Below, one piece after another: positions 19,807 through 31,194 of a stretch of DNA of 64,000 nt. Location: the NCBI GenBank assembly GCA_015179125.1, contig WHVA01000119.1, forward strand, positions 1-64,000. Reading direction: 5' to 3'. A model generated the notes under the pieces. It was not told the origin of the DNA, did not search any database, and saw only the letters and a program-made list of their open reading frames with translations. Source of the stretch: Gautieria morchelliformis. Taxonomy: Eukaryota; Basidiomycota; Agaricomycetes; Gomphales; Gomphaceae. Every line of letters starts with the position of its first letter. Position 1 is the first letter of the stretch. A program made the translations under genes and the position numbers.

Positions 19807-22800
19807 ATGGCTGAAGAAGAGACGACGCCGGGCAACGAGCCGGCGCCGCCCCCCCATCTCTCTCTGCCCAAAGACAAAGGAAAGGGCAGAGAAATCTCAC
19901 CGTCGTCGGACGGTAGAGCAACAACGTCGAGGCGGGCACAAAGCCACGACTCAAACCGACGCTCACGAAGTAGAGCGACGACAATCGTCCCTGAAGGAGG
20001 GCGATGGCAAAAGAGATGAGCCCCAGACGATGGTCAGGACTCAGAATACTCGAGCTCTAGTCACAAGAGCTCGAGGGCTCACGCCATCTACCACGAGACA
20101 GCAGAGGCCCTGAACAAACAGGTGCAGGCTGTGCTGCACCGAAGTACACTGATGCGCCACAAGCACGATCAGCTGGCATCGCAGCTTGACAACGCCGCCG
20201 CCGCCCTAATGGCAATCGGCAAGGAACTCCACCAGGCGGAGGAGGTCAGGCTGCAAGACGCAGCCACGCTGGAGGACATCCAGAAAGCACTCCGCCCACA
20301 CGGGGAACACGACGCAACTCGTCTGAGCTCGCGACAGTCCGCAGCTAACGAACGCAGTCACGACGCGCGCCGAAAGGAGCGAGACAAACAGCGAATGCCG
20401 CCGCCAGCCGTCCCGGTTGAACAGGACGTAAGGTTCGGGAACGAACCTCAGGAGCAACCGGCTGCCCCAACGGACAGCCATAAAACGATCCAACAGATCG
20501 TTAGGGATCAGGTCGCCTCAGAGCCTGACTCTGAAACGACGACCGAGAGCTTAGAGCTCAAAGTCGCACACTGGCAGCGTAAAGAAGCCGCAGCTGCGCA
20601 CCGCCACACATGGGCACTCAAGCTACTAGCAAAGAACGCTGAAGAGACGGTGGCCCACAGCCACACCGCTCAGCTGCCCGACGAGCAGCTCATGCAGGCC
20701 ATACAGGACGCACGGCAAGCGCGCGCAGCCTACAACAGCAGGCTACAAATCCGCAACGCGGGACTGACCGGGGACACCAGGCACAAAATGCCCCCGGAAC
20801 TGAGAGCACAAAATTCTCCCGATCCCGAGCCCGATCTGGGCCTGGGGCCCGTCAGGGCATATAACAGCCTGCCCCGCGTGGCGTCACAACCGCGTGAGTG
20901 ATCCATAGTGTAGAGGACAGGAATTATAGGCAGTAGGTATGGACTGCTTGCTCAAAAGAATAGACTAGAAATTAATTCACTCTCTCAGTGAATTTAGTTG
21001 TCACTGTAAGTATATTATACACTACCTAGAAATTAATTCACTACAGAGGATTTCTAGGTCAATAAATCGAAAGAACACTAGACTGATTTACTTGCCTCTC
21101 TCAGTGAATTTAGTTGTCACTGAGAGAGGGGGAAATCTGTCTCACTGTGCATGTACTACTACCCGGCCCTTTAGCGCCCAAGAGCTCGCGCGTCGAAGTC
21201 ATTTCAGACTCCGCTGGGTGCAGCCGCTTGTGAAAATAGAAATAACAAGATGAAATGGAGAGGTAAGGAGTGACTGGAAAATTTCGAAAATAATCAGAGA
21301 AATGGGTGCATGGTACAAGAACAATGTGAGAAGAGATTGAAACACCATACAGCAAATCGAATATATTATGCTTGATTTTGGTGCAGGAGCATAAATGCAC
21401 CCAACACATAGCCCCAACGGAAGGCCAGGGAATCCCTGACCAGGCCGACGTCGTACCAATGGAGCCGTACAATGGGATCACGTGGATGATCCGCGTGGCG
21501 TTGGCAGACGCTGCGGACACAGACCCGGAGAAGTCTGTGCTAGCGAAGGCCGGCGTGAAATTGGCCCACCCGAGCGATATGCAGGGGGATCGGACCTCGA
21601 AGAGTTTGAAATCTTCGTGGCAGCCATCCTACGATGGCTGAAAATGAATTGCCTCCTAGGGCCAACCAGCATTGACACGCAGGTCGGCTATGTGGGCACT
21701 CGCATCACCGGCGAAGCCCAGGAATGGTTCCTTCGAAACGTTGAACACTTCGATTGCCAGATCCGCAGCTGGACGCTGGAATCTGTGATGCAAGGCCTCC
21801 AAAAGAGGTTCCTGCACACACTGACATACCATCACGCATCGAATAAATTCGACACGGTCATGCAAGGCATGAAAACCGTTCAGGAGATGCTGAACGAGCT
21901 CACGAAATACGCAGCAGGTATGATACAGCCGCCAGACGAGTACACGTTCTGGAGACGGTTCGTCTCGGCACTGCGCGAAACGCTGCGCAACGAGGTCCTC
22001 AAAAAGGGCTATAATGCCGAGAGCAGCTCAATAGAGCAACTCTTCGAGACGGCCCGGATGATCGAGGAGGCATCCCGATACAGCATGGGGATGCGCCGCG
22101 CAGAAAGCGCAGCAGCAACGGCAAGCGCTGTCCGGGTCACAGGGAGCAAGCCGTTGACACAAACGGGCCTGACCAGGCCCAGCCTGTTCGCAAGAAGCGG
22201 AACAGGACAACGGCTACCGCCCTCAGGCCCAGCACAAGCTGGACGCCTGCCTGAAGCTAAACAGCCTCAAGTGTCAGGGTCGTCCCCACGACCTGCCCCA
22301 CCGACGAAAACGTCGGGCCGGCCCAATGACAGGCCCAGTGGCAGCCAAAGCAACACCACATGCTTTGAATGCAGCCAACCTGGCCACAAGAAGGCAGAGT
22401 GCCCCTGGCTTATGTCCGGCATGAGGACAGTGGCCGTGAGGCACGACAATGAAGCTGAGGATCCGGAAACGGATCTTGGTCAAAAATCTCCTCAACAAAT
22501 TGACGAAGAGGGGGAGGGTGATCCCCAACCCAACGACACTCCGGATAACGGAGACACGCCTGCTGAAGAGTGGGACCCAGAGCCGTCCCAATACTATGAA
22601 TGGGAGGAAGAGGTGGAGGACACCACCTACAGGTCCAGCGCGATCAGATTCGCACTGGAAGACGAAACCGCCACGAAGGTCATGGCGGCACGCACATCGG
22701 TCACGCCAGACAAGGCGGCCGAACCGGTGTATCACCACCGAAGCAAACACAGAACGTGGCCAACGCGTCCATGCAGTGAGAACCGTACCCTATTGGGGTA

Positions 22801-22894
22801 CTGGGAAATAAATGGCGTAAAATCCCACTGCCTGCTAGGTAGCGGCAGCAAAGGGGTACTGCTGTCCCCGAGTTCACGCAAGCTACAGGGATGA
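19807..22894 (+). pseudogene. G1 Gag with zinc knuckle, broken by frameshifts and a solo LTR
   Basis: N-terminal part (19807-20019) is Ser/Arg-rich; a second frame (20122-20901) encodes a long charged, coiled-coil-like region (HDQLASQLDNAAAALMAIGK onward). The frame closes just before the copia solo LTR. Past it, 21482-22870 gives the Gag core: RITGEAQEWFLRNVEHFDCQ, then FWRRFVSALRETLRNEVLKK, and a CCHC knuckle CFECSQPGHKKAECP. An acidic linker and the retropepsin start follow: the motif reads LLGSGSKG where the inverted copy has LLDSGSEG, so the catalytic Asp is Gly here. The frame breaks again near 22870. Inactive. Confidence 0.8.
20909..21406. mobile_element. Solo LTR (498 bp) of the copia family, TSD CATAG
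   Basis: Starts TGTAGAGGACAGG and ends GCACCCAACA, the same length and ends as the two LTRs of the full copia element at 31195-36453, with scattered substitutions. Flanks 20904-20908 and 21407-21411 are both CATAG, a perfect 5-bp target-site duplication. It therefore arose by insertion into G1 gag followed by LTR-LTR recombination. It holds the same 13-bp hairpin near its middle as the intact copies. Confidence 0.95.
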
Positions 22895-24193
22895 AGACGT
22901 TCTCCCTGGAGCAACCAATCGCGCTGCAGCTAACCTGCATAGGCAGCCGTTCCACGATCAACTATGGAATGAACACGACCATCAAGTTTGGTCGTGGGAC
23001 ATACGACGAATATTTCGACGTAGCAAACGTCGAATATTACGACGCGATCTTAGAGACACCGTTCCTAAGGAGATTCGGCATAACCCTGGACTTCTCGGGC
23101 CCAGGGACGATTCGCAAGGGAAACGAGGTGATCCCCAAGGGCAAGGTCTCATTCGACAATAACGAATCGAAGAACGAGGACAAAGGGCAACGGGTGAGCA
23201 TGATCACCCAGGCGCCGAAGCCAAACCTGGCTCATTGAAGCCAGGAGGATGAGTCGTGGGACAACTCGTCCTTGAACTCACCCTACAGTCGTAGGGAGAG
23301 ACGCTCTCACCTAAGGGTGAAAGCGATGGGAAAGAGGAAAGCGGGCCCGCGCGCCACGGGACCTAATAGACGCCAACAGCGCCTAATGGCTTCTAAGCCA
23401 ACCACTACCATCATCCTCACGGATTATGACCTTCCTCGCCTCCACGAGGAATGGATGGAAAGAATCACTGACCTAGTCAGTGGAATTCCATTAGAACTCC
23501 TGCCACTGCGGGAGATCAACCATGAGATCAACCTCATCGATCCCAACAAGCACATGCGGTATCGACTACCGAAATGCCCCGAACACTTCCGAGAGGAGCT
23601 GTCGGCAAAGATAGAACGATACACCACTGCAAAGTGGTGGATTCCAGCAGTAGCGCAGCAGGCAGTGCCCATGCTGTGTGTGCCAAAGAAGAATGGTATG
23701 TTGAGAACCGTCTTCGATCTGCGCCAGCAGAATGAAAACACGGTGAAGGACATCATGCCCTTCCCGGATCAGGATATCATACGCAGTGACATGGCTCGCT
23801 GCCAATTCGAACTCAACTCGATATGTCAGAAACATACGAGCAGATCCGGATCCATCCGGATCACGTAGCAAAGACAGCCTTTGCCACGATCCTCGGCACC
23901 TTCAGGAGCCAGGTGATACAGATGGGGGACTGTTACGCCCCATCAACATTCCAACGGCTGATGACAGCCATTTTCCGCGACTGCATAGGTCGCTTTGTCC
24001 ATGTATACATGGACGACATCTTCATATTCTCGCTCTCAATACAGGAGCATGAAGAGCACCTCTACATCGTCTTTGACAGACTGAGGAAGAACCACCTCTT
24101 TCTGAGCAAGAAAAAGGTGGACCTCTACTCCATCCGAATGGAGTGCCTCGGCCATATGATCGATGGCCGAGGTGTACACGCCGACAAGGATAA
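22891..24193 (+). pseudogene. G1 pol fragment: rest of protease and N-terminal reverse transcriptase
   Basis: 22891-23238 continues the protease region (YYDAILETPFLRRFGITLDF). The next frame carries RT fingers and palm: LPLREINHEINLIDPNKHMR, AVPMLCVPKKNGMLRTVFDL, then a one-base shift near 23806 and DMSETYEQIRIHPD, GDCYAPSTFQRLM and the catalytic box VYMDDIFIF. It stops at the G2 boundary before the RT thumb, so RNase H and integrase are absent from this copy. Two frameshifts plus truncation make it inactive. Confidence 0.85.
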
Positions 24194-24655
24194 TGTCAGG
24201 GGACACCCTGTTTTCCATTTCCAGTTCCGACTCCATTTCCGACTCCGCTTCCGGTTCCGATTCCATCTCCGCATCCGCTCCCGGGAACGATTCCGCTTCT
24301 GGGAGAACTTCCACCAGTTCCATTCGCCTTGCCAGTTCCACTCCAATTTCCGACTTCCGCCCCGGAACAGTGTCGGAAATCAAGCGACTCGCATAATAGG
24401 TGGCATCAAGGGTCGATCAAGGGTCAGGGGGATGCAGGGTTGATGGCGGGTGCCAAGTGTTGTCCCTGGCTGCGCAGCGTAGTATAATACGGGCTCGCTG
24501 ACATTGGGGGTCCTTAGACTTTTCTCTTTGGATTTCCCCTTGTCAGGTGAGAATCCCCTCTCTTGTATGCTCTGTTCATTTATACATACTTTGGATTTCC
24601 CCTTGTCAGTTGTGTGGTAGTGTGATCTCCACAACTAGCCAGGGTTGCCCTTACA
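24194..24655 (+). repeat. 5' LTR of G2
   Basis: 462 bp, TG...CA. The first 150 bp consist largely of TTCCGA/TTCCGC-type hexamer repeats. A TATA-like ATAATAC word lies near 24483. I see no clear tRNA-complementary primer site immediately after it. Confidence 0.9.
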
Positions 24656-24842
24656 GCAGAAAAGTCTCTCCCATAGAGGACCGGCGGTCGTACTGCGTGT
24701 CGCAGCCGCCATAGGTGCGTTCGGAATCGGAGACAGCGACTCGGAGATCGCAACCTCTTCCGCACACACAGCGTACGACAGCCCTTCTTCTTACGTCGAG
24801 CTCCCAACCCCGGAAATCCCGTCCCACATTTCTCCTTCCGAC

Positions 24843-26018
24843 ATGGATCCGGACGATCGTCTTCGGAATATGGAGGAGGAATTGACGCGGAACCGGATGA
24901 AGACCGACGCGATTGAAACAGCCTTACAAGCGATTTTGGCTAAGTTAGATATTCCACAAGGTGGTGGAAATGAAATGTTGGATGATCCGGATTTCGGAAA
25001 AGCGGAACTAGCGGAGGAGAGAAAGTCCGTGAAGTTAGCAAAGGTCAAACCCGCAACTCCGGCGGACTTTGACGGAGATCGGGAGAAGGGACGCGCATTC
25101 TTCAACACATGCAGCATCTACTTCGCAATTGTCGGAGACCTCTTTCCGAACGACCAGGCTCGGATTCACTGGGCATTGTCCTTTTTCAAGTCGGACCGCG
25201 CATCCCGTTTTGCAAACAAGGTGATCCGACATGAAGCAAAGGGCAAGGGGAACTACTTCCGAGACTGGGACGCCTTCGAGAAAACATTTTCCGACCAGTT
25301 CTGCCCAAAAAATGAGCAGCTCGCAGCCCTTACGAAGCTTGAGGGGACCAGCTGGTACCAGGCCGAGGATCCGGTCGATGACTATATCGATCGCTTCCAG
25401 GAGCTCATCGACCTTGCGGAGTATGATGACGACAAGACGATCGTCATCAAATTCCGACGAGGACTCGATCCGACACTCCAGAACCAAGTTGCGCTGCTTG
25501 GGGATGGAGCTCCGGACTTTGATGACCCGGAAGGGTGGTACCAAGCTGCACAGAGGGTGTCCCGGAACAGGGAAGCAAATGAGGCCTTCGTGGAGACGAG
25601 CCGGAATATGACGCGCAGTTCCACTCGTCCTACTCCACCTGTGCCAAAATCCAGAAGCGCATTCATTCCCATGCGGAAAGTATTTCCGACGCTTTCTCCG
25701 CCCACTCCTATTAGGAACCATAGCCCTCCTCCCTCGAAGAGTGGCCCTGCCCCGATGGATGTTGACCGCATGCGCGGAAAAGGCCGCGGAACTATCACCT
25801 GCTTCCGATGTCAACAACCAGGCCACTATGCCCGCGAGTGCCCCCAAGCATTTGACATCCGGCTTATGACCACAGAGGAGAAACTCGAGCTCCTTCCAGA
25901 GTTCCTCGCACTTGCGGACATAAGCAGAGTGCCTACTGCGGAAGGAGTTTCCGAAAATGCGGAACATGGCTCATCGGAAGCGGAAGATGCGTCGGATTTT
26001 GTGACGCGCAGCGGGTGA
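24843..26018 (+). CDS. G2 Gag (about 391 aa) with CCHC zinc knuckle
   Basis: The frame is open from inside the LTR, so I took the first ATG after it (24843, MDPDDRLRNMEEEL). A coiled-coil-like start is followed by a typical chromoviral Gag core: FDGDREKGRAFFNTCSIYF, KVIRHEAKGKGNYFRDWDAF and YIDRFQELIDLAEY. A Pro/Ser-rich linker leads to the RNA-binding knuckle CFRCQQPGHYARECP near residue 323. It forms the particle and binds element RNA. The stop at 26016-26018 overlaps the start of the pol frame (26015) by 4 bp, an arrangement that usually needs frameshifting or reinitiation. The gag frame has no lesion. Confidence 0.85.
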   Translation: MDPDDRLRNMEEELTRNRMKTDAIETALQAILAKLDIPQGGGNEMLDDPDFGKAELAEERKSVKLAKVKPATPADFDGDREKGRAFFNTCSIYFAIVGDLFPNDQARIHWALSFFKSDRASRFANKVIRHEAKGKGNYFRDWDAFEKTFSDQFCPKNEQLAALTKLEGTSWYQAEDPVDDYIDRFQELIDLAEYDDDKTIVIKFRRGLDPTLQNQVALLGDGAPDFDDPEGWYQAAQRVSRNREANEAFVETSRNMTRSSTRPTPPVPKSRSAFIPMRKVFPTLSPPTPIRNHSPPPSKSGPAPMDVDRMRGKGRGTITCFRCQQPGHYARECPQAFDIRLMTTEEKLELLPEFLALADISRVPTAEGVSENAEHGSSEAEDASDFVTRSG

Positions 26019-29000
26019 GATGTGTGCCCCTGCTGCCTGTACATAACCGGTTTGCCTGTCTTGAAGTAGAGAATGAAAAGCCCCGACTCCCCTCACTTCA
26101 TACAGACCCACCGGATAAAGTCACACAAAAGCCAAATCCGACACCTCGTCTATCCCGCATCCGCCCTTGGGAGAGACGCCTTCCGAAGCGCTATGTCGTT
26201 GCTGCCACCCCTGGCCCCAAGTCACTAGTCATTAAGGTAGAGATCCAGACGACAGATACGGCGGAAGTCAAATCCGGACCCGCCCTTGTCGATTGCGGGG
26301 CCACTGGTCAGTTTATGGACCGGGACTATGTGGAACGGAACCGACTGACGACGCGGAAGTTGCAACGTGCAATCCCGGTGTTCAATGTGGATGGAAGCCC
26401 CAATGAGGCAGGGTCCATCACGGAGATAGTGGACACAATTCTCCGCTACGATGGACACTCGGAACGCACTTCCTTCGCTGTCACCAGCCTGGGGAAGCAA
26501 GACATCATCCTTGGGTTTACCTGGCTTCAAGAGCACAACCCGGAGATCAATTGGCAGACTCGGAAGGTACTGATGAGTCGATGTCCAGCCAAGTGTCACA
26601 TGTGCCGGTCGGAAGCGCGGAAGGAGCACCAGGAGCAGCGGAAGACCGAACGGCTCATACAGACATGTCGTTCCGGCCCCCATCCACTGCTTGCAGAAGA
26701 AGACTCGGAAGCGGAATTTGAACCGGATCCCACTTCCAATTCCGATTCCGATTCCGATTCCGACGTCATCCGACTCGGCCTGGAAGACGCTCTGACGGAA
26801 GGGGAGCGCTTGCTGTACGTAAACCTTCCGCCGGAGGCGGAACACATCCGCGCCACCGGAAATATTTCGCAACGCCTTGCTGAAGCCTCTAAGAGGTATG
26901 ATAGAGTGGAGGCGGATTTCCGGAGTACCTGCGGGAGTTTGAGGACGTCTTCTCCAAAGAGTCGTTTGATGCCCTGCCTCCGCGGAAACTGTGGGACCAT
27001 GCCATCGAGTTGGAGCCTGGGTCGAAGCCCACCAACTGCAAGGTCTACCCGCTATCACCCAAGGAGCAGGTAGAGCTCGATGCATTCCTTGCGGAAAATC
27101 TCCGTACAGGGAGGATCCGCCCCTCCAAGTCACCCATGGCATCTCCGGTGTTCTTCATCAAGAAGAAGGACGGCTCGCTCAGACTTGTGCAGGATTACCG
27201 GGCCTTGAATGCGATCACGATCAAGAACCGGTACCCCATTCCGCTCATTTCCGAATTGATCACACAACTCCGGGGGCGAAGTACTTCACCAAGCTGGATG
27301 TCCGCTGGGGCTTCAATAATGTCCGGATCCGGGAGGGAGATGAGTGGAAGGCCGCATTCCGCACCAACCGAGGACTCTTTGAGCCACAGGTCATGTTCTT
27401 TGGCCTCACCAACAGTCCTGCCACGTTCCAGACAATGATGAATGACATTTTCCGTGACATGATAGCAGAAGGGGTTGTCTGCGTCTACCTCGATGACATC
27501 CTCATCTTCACAAAAACAATGTCCGAACATCGGGAAGTCGTGCGGAGAGTGCTGGAACGACTCCGGGAGTACAACCTGTGTCTCAAGCCGGAAAAGTGCG
27601 AATTTGAGCGGACGCGGATAGAGTATCTTGGGGTGATCGTGTCGGAAGGAAAGGTGGAAATGGACCCCGTCAAGGTTTCCGGTGTGTCGGATTGGCCGGT
27701 GCCGCGGAACAAGAAGGAAGTCCAGTCCTTCATTGGGTTTGTCAATTTCTACCGGCGGTTCATCAAGGACTTCTCCTGCCACGCCCGTGCCCTCTTCGAC
27801 CTCACCAAGAAGGAGGTTGGATGGCGGTGGGGAGAGCCGGAACGGGCCTCCTTTGACAAACTCAAAGAGCTGATCACTTCCACCCCGGTCCTGATCTTTC
27901 CCGACGACTCTCGCCCTTACCGAGTGGAGGCGGATTCTTCCGACGCAGCTACCGGAGCGGTCTTGTCGCAACAGTCATCGGAAGAAGGTGGGGGGTGGCA
28001 TCCGATTGCCTTCTTCTCTAAGAGTCTCAGTCCGGTCGAGCGGAACTACGAGATCCATGACAAGGAGATGCTGGCAATCATCCGAGCGCTGGAAGAGTGG
28101 CGACACTTCCTCGAGGGTGCTCTATGCCCTTTTGAGATCTGGACAGACCACAAGAACCTCGAGTATTTCCGCACGTCTAAGAAGCTGAACCGACGACAAG
28201 CACGGTGGTCCCTACACCTGTCCCGGTTTGACTTCATGCTCCACCACCGCCCCGGCCGCACCATGGGCAAGCCCGATGCCCTATCCCGCCGCGCGGATCA
28301 CGGAAGCGGAAGTGGAGACAACGCGGATATGACACTGCTCCGCCCAAGTCTCTTTGCAATCCGTGCCCTAGAAGGAGTAACTGCAGTTGGGGCGGAAGCG
28401 GAAATGCTCCGGGATATCCGGAGGCAGTACCGGAATGGAGAGAAGGAGGAGTCGGTGGTGAAGGCAGTGGAGGAACTCCGGAAAGGGCACTCACGGTCTG
28501 TACGGGCAGCGGAATGGTCGGAACGTGATGGACTGCTCCACTTCAGAGGCAAGGTCTATGTTCCGGGTGGGGCGGACCTCCGCCGTCGCATCGTGTCCCA
28601 GCACCATGACACACGGGTCGCTGGGCATGCTGGCAGGTGGAAGACGCTGGAGTTAGTGGCTCGGAATTACTGGTGGCCTCAGATGTCCCGCTACATCGGA
28701 CAGTACGTGAAGACGTGTGACCTTTGTCTCCGAACCAAAGCGCAACGACGTCCGCCCGTCGGAGAACTTGTTCCGCTCCCGATTCCCGAATCCCGCTGGG
28801 ACACCATCAGTGTCGACTTCATCGTTGAACTCCCAGAGTCTCATGGCTACGACGCGATCATGAACGTCGTGGATTCGGTGAGCAAGGTGTCCCACTTCAT
28901 TCCGACGCACACGACGATCACAGCCCTCGGAGCGGCCCGCCTGTTCCTTGCACATGTCTGGAAGTTGCATGGGCTCCCGAAGCAAGTGTTTCCGACCGAG

Positions 29001-29927
29001 GTCCGCAGTTTGTCGCGGAACTGACTCGGGAGCTCTACCGCCTGCTCGGCATAAGCTGGCTACCACCACAGCGTACCATCCGCAGGGTGACGGACAGACG
29101 GAACGGGTCAATCAGGAGTTGGAGCAATATCTCCGCCTCTTTGTCAACGAGAGGCAGGATGACTGGGATGAGTTACTTCCGCTGGCGGAATTCCAATACA
29201 ACAACCATGTCCATTCCGCCACGCAACAGACTCCCTTCATGCTGACTCCGGACGACACCCGCGGATGGGCTTCGAACCACGCCAGGCTGAGTCCCGACTC
29301 GAGACAGTCAATGAGTTCCGAGACCGCATGGACTCCACCCTTTCGGAAGCCAAGTCGGCCCTTGCGAAGGCCAAGGATGACATGGCGAGGTACTACAACC
29401 AACGCCGGGTTCCTGCCCCAGAGTACCAAGTTGGAGACAAGGTGTACTAGATGCAAGTGACATCCGCACCACACGCCCTTCCAGAAGCTTGCCCACCGCT
29501 ACCTTGGGCCCTTCACAGTGACGCGGAGGGTTGGACGGAATGCATACCGCCTGCGACTTCCGATGTCCATGTCCCGCCTCCACCCCGTCTTCAACGTGGT
29601 GAAGTTACTCCCTATGCTTGAGGACCCAATTCCAGGTCGGAAGGCTCATCCGCCACCTCTCCAGAGATTGTAGATGGGGAGGAGCACTATGTGGTGGAAC
29701 GGATCCTGGACAGCCGGTTTGTGCGAGGACGACTCCAATTCCTCGTGAAATGGGAAGGGTATGGGTACGAAGAGAATTCGTGGGTCCCGGAGCAAGATGT
29801 TTCCGCCCCGGACAAGCTCGGGGAGTTCTATAGGACACATCCGGTGCCCCTCGCCGGATCCGCTCGTTGGCATTTCAATCCCTCGTGTCCCGTGCTTCGA
29901 GGACGCAGCACGCTAGAGAGGGGGTGA
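26015..29927 (+). pseudogene. G2 Pol: protease, RT, RNase H, integrase, chromodomain; several frameshifts
   Basis: Protease: LVDCGATGQFMD (usual DSGAT has become DCGAT). A frameshift near 26930 leads to RT: FFIKKKDGSLRLVQDYRALN, then after another near 27270 KLDVRWGFNNVRI, FGLTNSPATFQ and the catalytic box VYLDDILIF. RNase H: VEADSSDAATGAVLSQ, FFSKSLSPVERNYEIHDKEM. Integrase: H2C2 zinc site (HHDTRVAGHAG ... CDLCLRTK), catalytic core WDTISVDFIVELPES, then frameshifts near 28995 and 29050 before [21 protein letters not shown] chromodomain lies at about 29677-29840: EEHYVVERILDSRFVRGR and VKWEGYGYEENSWVPEQD. Chromodomains target integration to modified chromatin. At least four frame changes make this copy non-autonomous. 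Confidence 0.88.
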
Positions 29928-30390
29928 TGTCAGGGGACACCCTGTTCTCCATTTCCAGTTCCGACTCCATTTCCGACTCCGCTTCCGATTCCGATCCCAT
30001 CTCCGCCTCCGCTCTCGGAAATGATTCCGCTTCTGGGAGAACTTCCACCAGTTCTGTTCGCCTTCCCAGTTCCACTCCAATTTCCGAGTTCCACCCTCGG
30101 AACAGTGTCGGAAATCAAGCGACTCGCGTAATAGGTGACATCAAGGGTCGATCAAGGGTCAGGGAGGTGCAGGGTTGATGGCGGGTGCCAAGTGTTGTCC
30201 CTGGCTGCGCAGCGTAGTATAATACGGGCTCGCTGACATTGGGGGTCCTTAGACTTTTCTCTTTGGATTTCCCCTTGTCAGGTGAGAATCCCCTCTCTTG
30301 TATGCTCTGTTCGTTTATACAGACTTTGGATTTCCCCTTGTCAGTTGTGTGGTAGTGTGATCTCCACAACTAGCCAGGGTTGCCCTTACA
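29928..30390 (+). repeat. 3' LTR of G2
   Basis: 463 bp with the same ends as the 5' LTR and scattered substitutions (for example TGTTCTCC versus TGTTTTCC). Its outer end abuts the G1' integrase fragment. Confidence 0.9.
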
Positions 30391-31194
30391 ACGTGAGTCT
30401 ATCTATGACTACCATGAGGTAATCACAGTCATTCGACTTGGAAATGGGCCCATGAAGTCGATCCTGATAGATTGCCATGGTCTATCAGGTATGGGCAGGC
30501 TATGTAGTAGCCCTGCAGGCCGCTGTGTGCCTGTCTTGGTGGTTTGACACTTCGCGCACGAAGTGCAGAATGCCTTGATTTCCGAGGCCATACTGGGCCA
30601 CCAGTATGTTCTTCAAATGTAATTCGAAGTTTTCAGTTGACCATAATGGCCAATTGTCTGGTGGGCATGATCGATTATGATCTTGACCAGCCTCCTTCCC
30701 CCTTGAAATACATTCCAGGGGATGGCTATGACATCCCTCTTGAGCTGATTCTTCATCCAAATCAGCCCATCCCGGATGCTGAATTTTGGGTGTGCATCCG
30801 GGTTCACCATGATCTTTGTGAACATGGGCTCCTTATGGTAGGAGTCGCGTAGGACTGACGCATAGGAGAGCTCCGTCATTACCTGCGGCAATGACACGGA
30901 TGTCATCATCGTTGTTGATGTCTGGCAACGACATGTCATGGCAAGTTTCATTGACGGAGCCTTCTTTCATAGCTGCTGCCTCTAATGTTCGCGGCTCTGT
31001 TTTTTCAGTGAGGCAAGTAGATCGCCTCGTAGCTGCTGTATGCAGCTCCATGTATCGGTTGGTGGGCATTAGCTCACCATCCGGGTCTAGTCGCACATCT
31101 ACGTTGACAAAGACATGATCCGGGTGCTTCTCATCACCCATATCGCTCTCATAGTAGCGGGATAGGCAGTCCGCTACTTTGTTCTCAACGCTGT
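30391..31194 (-). pseudogene. G1' integrase fragment
   Basis: Continues the RNase H frame directly across the copia insertion (HIDS before, then VENKVADCLSRYYE). A spacer with DPDGELMPTNRY follows and, after a frameshift, the integrase zinc-binding region IIDHAHQTIGHYGQLKTSN then CTSCAKCQTTKTGTQRPAG (H-H-C-C). The core starts PDRPWQSIRIDFMGPFP, and a last frame change gives YLMVVIDRLT, ending at base 30391. Several frameshifts; only the first part of the core is kept. Confidence 0.8.

Larger units (their letters stand above)
19262..24193 (+). mobile_element. Gypsy element copy G1 (plus), truncated at both ends
   Basis: From about 19262 the sequence parallels the leader of the inverted copy G1' (41.5 kb), including a conserved hairpin with CAGTGGG/CCCACTG arms at about 19307-19331. 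Gag, protease and the first half of reverse transcriptase follow. No 5' LTR precedes it. The copy ends abruptly inside RT at 24193, after the codons for GRGVHADKDN, where the G2 LTR begins. A solo copia LTR interrupts gag at 20909-21406. Confidence 0.8.
24194..30390 (+). mobile_element. Gypsy/chromovirus element G2 (chromodomain integrase), with two LTRs
   Basis: 5' LTR 24194-24655 and 3' LTR 29928-30390 both begin TGTCAGGGGACACCCTG and end GGTTGCCCTTACA, with several differences. Internal order is Gag, protease, RT, RNase H, integrase, chromodomain, which defines a chromovirus-type gypsy. A purine tract (GAGAGGGGG) precedes the 3' LTR. The 5 bp outside the LTRs differ (GATAA left, ACGTG right), so there is no TSD; the left flank is G1 RT and the right flank is G1' integrase in the opposite orientation. 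Confidence 0.92.

Noticed and set aside
24160-24396. Ser/Asp-repeat protein frames in the G2 LTRs (also 29867-30178)
   Set aside because: They are translations of TTCCGA-type repeats inside the LTR, repeated in both LTRs, with no conserved start.
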